From contig LT984854.1 in the NCBI GenBank assembly GCA_900258555.1, positions 1,442,224 through 1,493,588 of the forward strand: DNA of 51,365 nt, read 5' to 3'. The translations under genes and the position numbers were made by a program. This DNA is from an uncultured Desulfobacterium sp. GTDB taxonomy: Bacteria; Desulfobacterota; DSM-4660; Desulfatiglandales; Desulfatiglandaceae. Shown in pieces: positions 24,080-32,068 of the stretch (the stretch's first letter is position 1; every line of letters starts with the position of its first letter). The notes beneath the pieces were generated by a model, which had not been told where the DNA came from, did no database searches, and worked only from the letters and a program-made list of their open reading frames with translations.

Positions 24080-24937
24080 TTAGTATTCCCCAGGCATCTG
24101 TTTTAGTTTTGCGAGGGAAAATACCGGTCCATCCTTGCAGACATATTTGTCTCCAATATTGCATCTGCCGCAGATGCCGATGCCGCACTTCATCCTCATC
24201 TCAAGAGAGAGGATGATCCTTTCCGGCGGGAAGCCCAATTTTTCAAGTACCGGCTGAGTGAATTTTATCATGATCGGAGGGCCGCATACGATGGCTATGG
24301 AATTGTCCGCGCTGGTGATCTTCTGCTCAGTAATGGCCGGCACAAAGCCCACATTGTATTTCCAGTCAGGGTCGTCCGTGCCGTCCACTGTTATATGCAT
24401 GTTGATGTCGTCCCTTTTTTCCCATTCGGCAAGCTCGTCTCTGTACAACAACAGTCCCGGGTTCCTTGCGCCATATACCACTGAAATGTCCTTGAATCTT
24501 GACCGGTTTTCAGGCTGTATCATATAGACAATGCTGGATCTAAGCGTTGTGAATGCAAAACCTCCACCCACTATCACAATGTTTTTACCTTCCATCTCCT
24601 CCCAGGGATACCAGTTGCCCAGCGGCCCCCTGATGCCCATTATATCTCCCTCTTTCATGTTGTGCATGTAATTTGTCACAACACCCACCTTATTGACCGT
24701 GAAGGCTACAAAGCCCTTTTCTGTGGGAGAAGACGCAATGCCTATAGGTATCTCGCCCTTGCCGGGAACAGACAGCTCAGCAAACTGGCCCGGGGTATAG
24801 GCGAACTTTTTATCATCCTCGGGATTAAGAAACACGAACCTGAATGTCTTCAGATTCCTGTCTGAAGTTTCTGTTGTAATCTTATCTATACGAACCGGAT
24901 AGGGTAGATATGGATTTTCCAATGGAACACCCCTCAT
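24080..24937 (-). CDS. flxA: FlxA-like FAD/NAD(P)H-binding oxidoreductase subunit
   Basis: A 285-residue protein of the ferredoxin-NADP reductase-like superfamily. The FAD domain contains YTPGQFAELSV and IGIASSPTEKG. The pyridine-nucleotide domain has IVIVGGGFAFTTLRS and VYGARNPGLLLYRDE, then IVCGPPIMIKFT. A C-terminal [2Fe-2S] motif reads EMRMKCGIGICGRCNIGDKYVCKDGP. It resembles gamma subunits of sulfhydrogenases and FlxA of FlxABCD-HdrABC complexes, where it oxidises NADH. It starts 5 bp after flxB. The copy-2 transposable element lies 27 bp downstream of its stop. Confidence 0.88.
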   Translation of the reverse strand: MRGVPLENPYLPYPVRIDKITTETSDRNLKTFRFVFLNPEDDKKFAYTPGQFAELSVPGKGEIPIGIASSPTEKGFVAFTVNKVGVVTNYMHNMKEGDIMGIRGPLGNWYPWEEMEGKNIVIVGGGFAFTTLRSSIVYMIQPENRSRFKDISVVYGARNPGLLLYRDELAEWEKRDDINMHITVDGTDDPDWKYNVGFVPAITEQKITSADNSIAIVCGPPIMIKFTQPVLEKLGFPPERIILSLEMRMKCGIGICGRCNIGDKYVCKDGPVFSLAKLKQMPGEY

Positions 24938-24942
24938 TCTTC

Positions 24943-25980
24943 TTAATAATTATTCATCAATTCGGCAACTTGCCGGATATCTATATTAACCGGACAATAC
25001 CTGACACAACGGCCGCAGCCGGAGCACTGAACGCCGTCCTGATACTTGTCAACGTAGTATTTGAGCTTGTGCATAAAGCGCTGACGCACACGCTGAAATT
25101 TCTGATCCCTTGGGTTGTGCCCTGAACCGTGGAGGGTAAAGAGCGGAAACATGCACGAATCCCAGTTCCTGATTCGGTCTCCCTGTTTTCCCAATACCTC
25201 ATCCTGTATATCAAAGCACCAGCAGGTGGGGCAAAGATAGGTGCAGGTGCCGCAGTTAAGGCATGCAAACCCTACATCCTGCCAGAAGGGCGCAGCAAAC
25301 AGATCATTAATCACCTTATCTCTTAATTTGTCCGTGGGGACATCGGCCTTTGACATTTTTGCGGCCTCGGTTGCAAGTGCCTCTGCCTGCTTGATAGACT
25401 CATCATCAGCGGCCTTGCCGCCCTTGACCTTGGTAAGGAATGTCTCCCCCTTTTCTGTCAGGCCTGTTACCATAAAATTTGCGCCAAGGTCGTAGATCAG
25501 GACATCCAAGACATCCTTATTAAACGGTCCTCCACCCACAGAGGCGCAAAAGCAAGTGGAACACGGCTGATTGCAGCCAAGCCCCACGAGGACTGTGGAT
25601 TCAAAACTCTGCACCCACCATGGGTCGCGGTATTCCTGGTTGTCGAAATTGGGTCTTACAATGCTGAAGCCGTGTGCGTCGCAAGGCCTTATCCCCACAA
25701 TCGCCTTAGGTGAATAGTCCTTTGGCGTTTCCCGCACTATACTGGCGTCAGAGGCTCTCTCATCCACCGAGTACTCAAACATCCTCTCCGATTGGGGATA
25801 TATCAGGGCTTTCGCCGAAAGCCTGGTATTTTGAAAATCAAAATCAGGGGCCTTAGTTGCATTCATCGGCTTGAACGTATGAAAGTCCCCGTCTTTTACC
25901 GGCGCAAACACCTTGTAACTGTCGCTGATCCCTTGAAGGGCCTTTGTCCATTCATCCTCGGTGAATATTATATTCGTCAT
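24943..25980 (-). CDS. flxB: FlxB-like 4Fe-4S dicluster protein
   Basis: A 345-residue protein related to sulfhydrogenase/sulfite reductase beta subunits. The N-terminal region includes GIRPCDAHGFSI and LGCNQPCSTCFC, characteristic of this family. The C-terminal half carries two clusters: CLNCGTCTYLCPTCWC and CSGCGRCVRYCPVNID. It would relay electrons from FlxA to FlxC, MvhD and HdrA in the cytoplasm. It lies 10 bp after flxC and 5 bp before flxA, so the three are clearly co-transcribed. Confidence 0.88.
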   Translation of the reverse strand: MTNIIFTEDEWTKALQGISDSYKVFAPVKDGDFHTFKPMNATKAPDFDFQNTRLSAKALIYPQSERMFEYSVDERASDASIVRETPKDYSPKAIVGIRPCDAHGFSIVRPNFDNQEYRDPWWVQSFESTVLVGLGCNQPCSTCFCASVGGGPFNKDVLDVLIYDLGANFMVTGLTEKGETFLTKVKGGKAADDESIKQAEALATEAAKMSKADVPTDKLRDKVINDLFAAPFWQDVGFACLNCGTCTYLCPTCWCFDIQDEVLGKQGDRIRNWDSCMFPLFTLHGSGHNPRDQKFQRVRQRFMHKLKYYVDKYQDGVQCSGCGRCVRYCPVNIDIRQVAELMNNY

Positions 25981-25990
25981 TCCATCCTTC

Positions 25991-26941
25991 CTACTTTACA
26001 AAACCGTTATAGTCATCCGGCTTGTATACATCTAGAGGAGGTCTGGCGTCCGGATTAAGCCCCGCCTCCCAGGAAAAATATTCAAGCGCATCCTTGTTTA
26101 GCTTCTTTGTAAACTGCCTCATCGGGATACCAACAGGGCACACTCGTTCACAAGCGCCGCAGTCGGTGCAACGGCCTGCGCAATGGTATGCCCTCATGAT
26201 ATGAAAGGTCATTGTATCAATCGGATCAATGCTCTTTCCCACCCATTGAGGCCTGGATTCGTCAACAAAACAGGTGGGGCAATAACAAAGCGGGCATGAA
26301 TTCCTGCACGCATAACACCTAAGACACCTCTCGATCATTTTGGTGAAGAAGCCTGATTTCTTTTCAGAATCCATCGCCTCGATCTTCTTGATATCCTCAA
26401 AGGCTTCAACCCCTTCCTGCTCCTTAATGAAATCGGCGACCATCTCATCATATATCACAGGGTTGCGATGAGCGCAGGCCGCACAGTTGCCTCGCAGGAA
26501 TTTGGTCTTTTCAAATATCTCGCTAAAACCGTTTCCGCTGACAGTGAACTTATCTCCTGCATCCTGGACATCCAGCACCTCTTTATTCCCCACAGCGCGC
26601 AAAACGGCCCTGTGGTCAATAACGCCAGCACATGGAATCCCAACGATGTATAACTGCTCGCGGCTAATCTGGTTTTCCGTGATATGTGTCACAATGTTCC
26701 TGGAATTGCACCCATTGGCTACAATGCCTATCCGCTCCTTTCTCTTGGTCAGATAATTACAAAGGTTTTGCCCGCAAAAGTCATCCCAGTATAGTAAATC
26801 CGTTTTATCAGGATCAGAGATGACAACAGGCTCGTTCATCATCGGAACGGTGCCTTTTTTATAACCGATGAATACATCAATTGTTCCGTCTTTAAGCAGC
26901 CTCTTTGCTGTCTCCCTGATAATCGCCGTATATTTGATCAT
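25991..26941 (-). CDS. flxC: FlxC-like protein (FrhB-like domain plus 4Fe-4S dicluster)
   Basis: A 316-residue protein. The N-terminal part resembles FrhB/FdhB (IGIVANGCNSRNIVTH, VGIPCAGVID, GNCAACAHRNP). The C-terminal part has CLRCYACRNSCPLCYCPTC and CTDCGACERVCPVGIP clusters. It is placed just after a long HdrA gene (23 bp) and just before flxB. A related but shorter protein is at 41732-42523, with the same dicluster layout, so the family was duplicated within the array. The role as the link between FlxAB and HdrA is inferred from the Flx-Hdr clusters of other anaerobes. Confidence 0.85.
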   Translation of the reverse strand: MIKYTAIIRETAKRLLKDGTIDVFIGYKKGTVPMMNEPVVISDPDKTDLLYWDDFCGQNLCNYLTKRKERIGIVANGCNSRNIVTHITENQISREQLYIVGIPCAGVIDHRAVLRAVGNKEVLDVQDAGDKFTVSGNGFSEIFEKTKFLRGNCAACAHRNPVIYDEMVADFIKEQEGVEAFEDIKKIEAMDSEKKSGFFTKMIERCLRCYACRNSCPLCYCPTCFVDESRPQWVGKSIDPIDTMTFHIMRAYHCAGRCTDCGACERVCPVGIPMRQFTKKLNKDALEYFSWEAGLNPDARPPLDVYKPDDYNGFVK

Positions 26942-26964
26942 TAATCTACCTCTATATTAAGCAA

Positions 26965-29900
26965 CTATAGCTCAGTTATCATCGCCATAATCTGGTCTGT
27001 CCCAAAACCCTTCAGATTCAGTGCGCCGGATCTACAAGAGGCGACGCAGAGCCCGCATCCCTTGCAGAGTGCAGGATTAATTTCGGCCCTGCCTGTAAAA
27101 GGTCCGTTCTTGATAAAGGAAGGCGCGGAGTAAGGGCAAATATCCACGCATACGCCGCAACTGGTGCATGACACTGGAGTTGATTGAGCCACAGTGCCGC
27201 TTACTTTTACCTTTTTCCTTGCAAGCAGCGTGACTGCTCTCGACACCGCCGCCTGGGCCTGGGCTATACTCTCTTCTATTGGCTTGGGGTAATGGGCCAT
27301 GCCCGCAAGAAACACCCCGTCAGTGGCAAAGTCTACAGGCCTCAGCTTGGCATGGGCCTCCATAAAAAAGCCGTCCTCATTGACGGACAGCTTGAACATT
27401 TGCGCCAAGGATTCGCTCTCATTGGGGACGACTCCTGAGGCCAATACCAAAAGGTCAGGATCAAGTTCTATATCCTTCTTGAGTATGTGATCATTGATCG
27501 TAACAGTAATATGGCCATCTCTCTGATTGACCACAGGCTTTTTATCAAGGTTGTATCTTATAAAGATTACACCAAGCCTTCTTGCCTTTTTGTAGAGTTC
27601 CTCCCTCTGGCCATACGTGCGGATATCTCTGTAAAGGATGAAGACCTTTCTATCGGGGGCCATCTCCTTGAGCCTTATAGCTGATTTCATGGTGTGCGTA
27701 CAGCAGACCCTTGAGCAATATGGCCTTTCAGGAACCCTTGAGCCCACACACTGAATGAAGACGGCAGTTTTTACACCTTTTAGGTTATCGTCTTCAGCAA
27801 TGAACATCCTGTCAAGTTCCATATGGGTGACGACCTTGAGATTTTTTCCATAGAGATATTCATCAGGTATATATTCTTTACCGCCTGTCGCGATAATAGC
27901 CACGCCGTGTTCCACAACATCACTGGCGCCGTCATGACTCAAGGTTGTCTTAAAGTTACCGACAAAGCCGTCAACATTACTGAGTACGGTATTTTTAAAA
28001 ATTTCAATGCCAGAATCGGTTTCCACCGACTGAATCAATTCTTTTAAATGGCCCTGAACATCTTCACCATTCCAGGTCCTGGAGATCAACAGGGAATTGC
28101 CCCCAAGGGAGCCGGAGCGTTCAACCAGATAGACTTGGTAGCCCTGGGACGAAAGGGTCTTTGCAGCAACCATTCCGGATATGCCTCCACCGACCACAAG
28201 CGCCCTCTGGTCAACTTCGAGGTCCGTCTCTTTTAAAGGCTCCATAAGAGCGACCTTGGCTATTGCCATACGGACCAAGTCCTTGGCCTTTTGGGTTGCA
28301 AGTTCGGGATTGTCCCTGTGGACCCAGGAACATTGGTTCCGTATGTTGGTCATCTCAAATACATATTTGTTTAATCCCGTATCAACCAGTGTCTCCTGGA
28401 ACAAAGGTTCATGGGTCTTTGGCGTACAAGCCGCGACTACTACCCTGTTAAGACCCTTTTCCATAATAATTTTTGCAATGCTCTCCTGGGCGTCCTGCGA
28501 GCATGTATAAAGATTATCCATCACAAATTCCACATAGGGAAGAGTTGCGGCATAATCCCTTACAGCCGGGACATCTACAATGGCGCCGATATTGACGCCG
28601 CACTGACATATAAATACGCCGATGGCAGGCCTTTCACCCGTTACATCACGCTCTTCAGGAATATGCCTTTCTTTGGTAAGGGTATTCCTGGCGCTGTACA
28701 GAAGCGCACCAGCTCCTGCAGCCGCGGAGCTTGCTTCAGTGACGGACTGGGGGATATCCTTGGGTCCTGAAGAGGCCCCTGCTACAAATAATCCCTGTCT
28801 GGATGTCTTGACCGGGGAAAAGACGTTGGTCTGTATAAACCTGTCAGAATCGGTTTCAACTCCCATGGTATTGGAGAGGCTGTGAAGCTGTTGTGTAATC
28901 TCCAGACCGGTTGAAAGCACCACCATATTAAAGATTTCCCTATTCAGCTCTCCATCATCGGTAAAGTAGGTCAACCTCAGATCGTCCGATTCCTTGACCG
29001 GATCAATGGAATGGAATCTAGCCCGGATAAATCTAACCCCTTGTTCATCCCTTGCACGATTATAAGTCTCTTCAAATCCCTTGCCGTGGGTCCTCATGTC
29101 CATGAAAAATATGGCTGTGTCCAGTTCCCCTTCGGCATGCTCCTTTGCGATGACCGCTTCTTTGATTGCATACATGCAGCAGACGCCCGAGCAGTAACCG
29201 TGGGCGTCCTCGCGGATGTTGCGCGAACCCACGCACTGAAGCCAAGCGATCTTTTCAGGCTGGCTGTGGTCAGAAGGCCTAATCAAGTGCCCTTCAAACG
29301 GGCCAGAGGCGCTAAGTATCCTCTCGAACTCCCTTGCCGTAATCACGTTGGGAAATGATCCATAACCATAAATCCTCAAGGCGCTTGGATTAAAGCTTTC
29401 AAAACCCGGGGCCATGATGACTGCGCCCACTGGGATAGTGTAAATTTGTTCTTTTTGCTCATAATCAACCGCCTCGGAAGGGCAGAACTTTTGACATGCC
29501 CGGCATTTTCCCTTCTGAAAGTAGAGACAGTTGTCCGCATCAATGGAGTATTTGAGGGGCACGGCCTGCGGATAGGGTACATAGACCGCCTTTCTATGGG
29601 AAAGGCCCTGATTGAATTCATCGGCGACCTTTTTTGGGCATTTTTCCGCGCATCTGCCACAGGCGATACATTTGGTTATGTCAATATAACGCGGCCGTTC
29701 CCGCACCGTAACCTGAAAGTCGCCCGCCTCGCCCTCGATTGAAAGCACCTCGGACAGGGTGTGAAGATTGATGTTAGTGTGTCTTCCCACCTCGACAAGC
29801 TTGGGAGACAGAATACACATGGCGCAGTCGTTGGTGGGAAAGGTCTTGTCCAATGCGCTCATCACACCGCCGATGGCGGGGGTTTTTTCCACCATATGGA

Positions 29901-29994
29901 CGAGAAACCCCGAGTCGGCCAGATCCAGGGCCGATTGTATACCTGCGATTCCACCGCCGATGACCATGACTGAACCGATTGATTTTTTTGCCAT
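26965..29994 (-). CDS. hdrA: long HdrA with two flavin-type halves, copy 1
   Basis: A 1009-residue protein, about 350 longer than classical HdrA. The first half (about 1-450) is a partial HdrA: VMVIGGGIAGIQSALDLA, FPTNDCAMC, then two clusters CIACGRCAEKCP and CRACQKFCP, and RPYC-like YCSGVCCMYA. The second half starts with IGVFICQCGVNIG, a CSQDAQESI segment, VVAACTPKTHEPLF, a second flavin motif VVGGGISGMVAAKTL, and ends with CTSCGVCVDICP and CKGCGLCVASCR. The layout matches BamE-type HdrA proteins of aromatic degraders. It lies between metF (upstream) and flxC (downstream). It could pass FlxABC electrons to ferredoxin and to methylene-THF reduction; bifurcation is inferred, not shown. Confidence 0.93.
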   Translation of the reverse strand: MAKKSIGSVMVIGGGIAGIQSALDLADSGFLVHMVEKTPAIGGVMSALDKTFPTNDCAMCILSPKLVEVGRHTNINLHTLSEVLSIEGEAGDFQVTVRERPRYIDITKCIACGRCAEKCPKKVADEFNQGLSHRKAVYVPYPQAVPLKYSIDADNCLYFQKGKCRACQKFCPSEAVDYEQKEQIYTIPVGAVIMAPGFESFNPSALRIYGYGSFPNVITAREFERILSASGPFEGHLIRPSDHSQPEKIAWLQCVGSRNIREDAHGYCSGVCCMYAIKEAVIAKEHAEGELDTAIFFMDMRTHGKGFEETYNRARDEQGVRFIRARFHSIDPVKESDDLRLTYFTDDGELNREIFNMVVLSTGLEITQQLHSLSNTMGVETDSDRFIQTNVFSPVKTSRQGLFVAGASSGPKDIPQSVTEASSAAAGAGALLYSARNTLTKERHIPEERDVTGERPAIGVFICQCGVNIGAIVDVPAVRDYAATLPYVEFVMDNLYTCSQDAQESIAKIIMEKGLNRVVVAACTPKTHEPLFQETLVDTGLNKYVFEMTNIRNQCSWVHRDNPELATQKAKDLVRMAIAKVALMEPLKETDLEVDQRALVVGGGISGMVAAKTLSSQGYQVYLVERSGSLGGNSLLISRTWNGEDVQGHLKELIQSVETDSGIEIFKNTVLSNVDGFVGNFKTTLSHDGASDVVEHGVAIIATGGKEYIPDEYLYGKNLKVVTHMELDRMFIAEDDNLKGVKTAVFIQCVGSRVPERPYCSRVCCTHTMKSAIRLKEMAPDRKVFILYRDIRTYGQREELYKKARRLGVIFIRYNLDKKPVVNQRDGHITVTINDHILKKDIELDPDLLVLASGVVPNESESLAQMFKLSVNEDGFFMEAHAKLRPVDFATDGVFLAGMAHYPKPIEESIAQAQAAVSRAVTLLARKKVKVSGTVAQSTPVSCTSCGVCVDICPYSAPSFIKNGPFTGRAEINPALCKGCGLCVASCRSGALNLKGFGTDQIMAMITEL

Positions 29995-30012
29995 GACTGG
30001 TTTTTCCTTATC

Positions 30013-30945
30013 TTATACTTTCGGTCTCGGAAGCATCCCGGCCCTCTCAGCGATCTCGGGCACCTTGTGCTCCCACTCAATCGCCATCAGATGCACGCCC
30101 GCGACGCCTTTCATCTCCCTGAATTCAGCGATCTGCTCCAGGGCGAACTTGACGCCTTCTTCCGCCACCTTGCCTTTAGCGGCCCCCTTAAGCCTGTTGA
30201 TCAACTGATCCGGTACATCCATGCCGGGAACTGAATCGGCCATGTAACGGGCCATACCTACACTCTTCATAGGGGTTACGCCCGCGAGGATATAACACCT
30301 TTCAGTAAGACCCATATCCACGGCCCTTTTCATGAATTCTCTGAATTTGTCCATGTTGTAGATACACTGGGTCTGTATAAAATCAGCTCCTGCATTGATT
30401 TTTTTTGCAAGACGATGCACCCGGAATTCAAAAGGCTCGGCAAAGGGGTTGCTCGCAGCGCCTATAAATAGTCTGGGCGGGACGTCAATATCCTCTCCAT
30501 TCATGAATTTACCTTCGTCACGCATCTTTTTGACCAAGGCAATCAACTGCATAGAGTCTATGTCGTAAACATTTTTTGCTTCAGGGTGGTTGCCGAAACG
30601 CTGATGGTCCCCTGAAAGACAGAGCATGTTGCGGATGCCCAGGCTGTATGCGCCCAGGATGTCGGACATGATGGCCAGACGGTTTCTGTCACGGCAGACC
30701 ATCTGAAAATTGGGTTCCACCCCCTCTTTGATCAGTATGGCCGAGGCGGCGCAACTGGACATTCGCACCACCGCGGTCTGATTGTCCGTGATGTTTACGG
30801 CATCCACATTTCCTTTTAAAAAGGAGATTTTTTCCTTCAGATGTTCAACATTGGCCCCCTTGGGAGGTCCGCACTCTCCAGTAAACGCGAAATGGCCGGC
30901 CTTTAAGACTTTTTCAAGATTGCTTTCTGATTTAAAATCGCTCAT
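30013..30945 (-). CDS. metF: methylene-tetrahydrofolate reductase MetF
   Basis: A 310-residue TIM-barrel flavoprotein that reduces methylene-THF to methyl-THF. Family features: the early FTGECGPPKGAN (catalytic Glu in the FEGP-like position), VNITDNQTAVVRMSS, MLCLSGDHQ, GADFIQTQCIYNM (barrel motif) and ILAGVTPMKSVGMARYM. It overlaps the metV stop by 4 bp (ATGA), as in acetogens. It is placed directly upstream of a long HdrA and flxCBA, which resembles acetogenic and syntrophic metVF-hdrABC-mvhD units where the reaction is linked to electron bifurcation or confurcation. No HdrBC pair is adjacent here. Confidence 0.95.
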   Translation of the reverse strand: MSDFKSESNLEKVLKAGHFAFTGECGPPKGANVEHLKEKISFLKGNVDAVNITDNQTAVVRMSSCAASAILIKEGVEPNFQMVCRDRNRLAIMSDILGAYSLGIRNMLCLSGDHQRFGNHPEAKNVYDIDSMQLIALVKKMRDEGKFMNGEDIDVPPRLFIGAASNPFAEPFEFRVHRLAKKINAGADFIQTQCIYNMDKFREFMKRAVDMGLTERCYILAGVTPMKSVGMARYMADSVPGMDVPDQLINRLKGAAKGKVAEEGVKFALEQIAEFREMKGVAGVHLMAIEWEHKVPEIAERAGMLPRPKV

Positions 30946-31610
30946 TGTATCAGCTCTTCCCTCCTGCTCGTACGCGGTCCTCCGTCCCTGGCCGTACGCC
31001 AGTCTTTGGCGGGCATAAAATTCAGGAGGTCATTAAGACGGTCCTGTTCGATTTTCTTCTTTACGATCATATCCCAGATGCAATTGACATCCTTTGATAT
31101 CTCGCATTTTCCCTTGTTCGATCCTCCGCAAGGGCCGTTTAATAGGCTTTTGGAGCACCGGGCCACGGGGCACATGCCGTCAAAATAGTGGATTACACAT
31201 GTACCGCACCCCGCGCAACGCTCCTCCCAGATCCCGTGGCTGACCGCTCCCCCGAAAAACGTGGTATTGACCGCGGGGAAAAACTTCTGGTCCGGGTAGG
31301 CCTCGGACAGAAACTGTGGCCCGACTCCGCAGGCCATGGAAATGACCGCATCATAATCATGGATTGTAGATTTGACCTGTTCGATGTATTCGGGGTCGCA
31401 TTGCCTTTCAAGGACCTTTTCATCCACCTTCAGGCTATAGCCTTCCTTTTTAGCGGCTATCCTTAAGGAGGAGGCCAGTATCCGGACCTCCTTGAGTCCT
31501 CCCACATTGCAGACCGTAACGCAGCCCTTGCACCCTATAATAAGTATATTATCCCTCCCCTTGATCATATCCTGTATCTCGGAAAGGGGTTTTCTATCAG
31601 CAACTATCAT
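30942..31610 (-). CDS. metV: MetV, Fe-S partner of methylene-THF reductase
   Basis: A 222-residue protein of the MTHFR C-terminal (MetV) family. The N-terminal half carries IIGCKGCVTVCNVGG and ERQCDPEY, which resemble zinc or Fe-S ligands. The C-terminal half has a run of Cys motifs (CAGCGTCVIHYFDGMCPVARC, split by several residues, and GPCGGSNKGKCEIS) typical of MetV. It channels electrons to the MetF flavin. It overlaps metF by ATGA and follows an mvhD gene by about 12 bp, so an MvhD-MetVF link is suggested. Confidence 0.92.
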   Translation of the reverse strand: MIVADRKPLSEIQDMIKGRDNILIIGCKGCVTVCNVGGLKEVRILASSLRIAAKKEGYSLKVDEKVLERQCDPEYIEQVKSTIHDYDAVISMACGVGPQFLSEAYPDQKFFPAVNTTFFGGAVSHGIWEERCAGCGTCVIHYFDGMCPVARCSKSLLNGPCGGSNKGKCEISKDVNCIWDMIVKKKIEQDRLNDLLNFMPAKDWRTARDGGPRTSRREELIQ

Positions 31611-31622
31611 CTTTCACCTCTT

Positions 31623-32048
31623 CTATGCCGCTTGCTTGATTCTCAAGGGACTTGGGCCCAGGTCCTTGATGCGTTTGCCAAACTCATTTGCGATCTCCGC
31701 AAAACGAGGGCCCATTGCCGATGAGAGATTGTACATCTCCACGCGCTCAGGTTCTATACCCAGTTCTGAAAGGGTCTTTTTTACATATTCGACCTTTCTG
31801 CGGGTCTTTAGATTGCCGCAGACAAAGTGGCAGTCTCCTTCAAGGCATCCTGCTACATATACGCCGTCAGCGCCGTCTTCTATGGCCCTGAGCAGATGGA
31901 TAATATCCACGCGGCCCGTGCAGGGGACCTGAAGGATCTTTATATTGGTAGGGTAATTAAGCCGCATGGACCCTGCCAGATCCGCCGCCGCGTAGGCGCA
32001 ATATTTACAGCAAAACGCAATGATCTGAGGTTCAAAAGCCTCTTCCAT
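31623..32048 (-). CDS. mvhD: MvhD-type subunit, CCKYCAY type
   Basis: A 141-residue MvhD-family protein with FCCKYCAYAAADLAGSMRL, VPCTGRVDI, VAGCLEGDCHF and the ending LSSAMGPRFAEIA. Apart from a few substitutions it matches the protein at 13663-14100, and both differ from the CNWCSY group. It starts 20 bp after the HdrA gene at 32069 and stands 12 bp before metV. It would connect that HdrA with MetVF. Confidence 0.92.
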   Translation of the reverse strand: MEEAFEPQIIAFCCKYCAYAAADLAGSMRLNYPTNIKILQVPCTGRVDIIHLLRAIEDGADGVYVAGCLEGDCHFVCGNLKTRRKVEYVKKTLSELGIEPERVEMYNLSSAMGPRFAEIANEFGKRIKDLGPSPLRIKQAA

Positions 32049-32068
32049 ATTATTCTCCTATGATTTTA

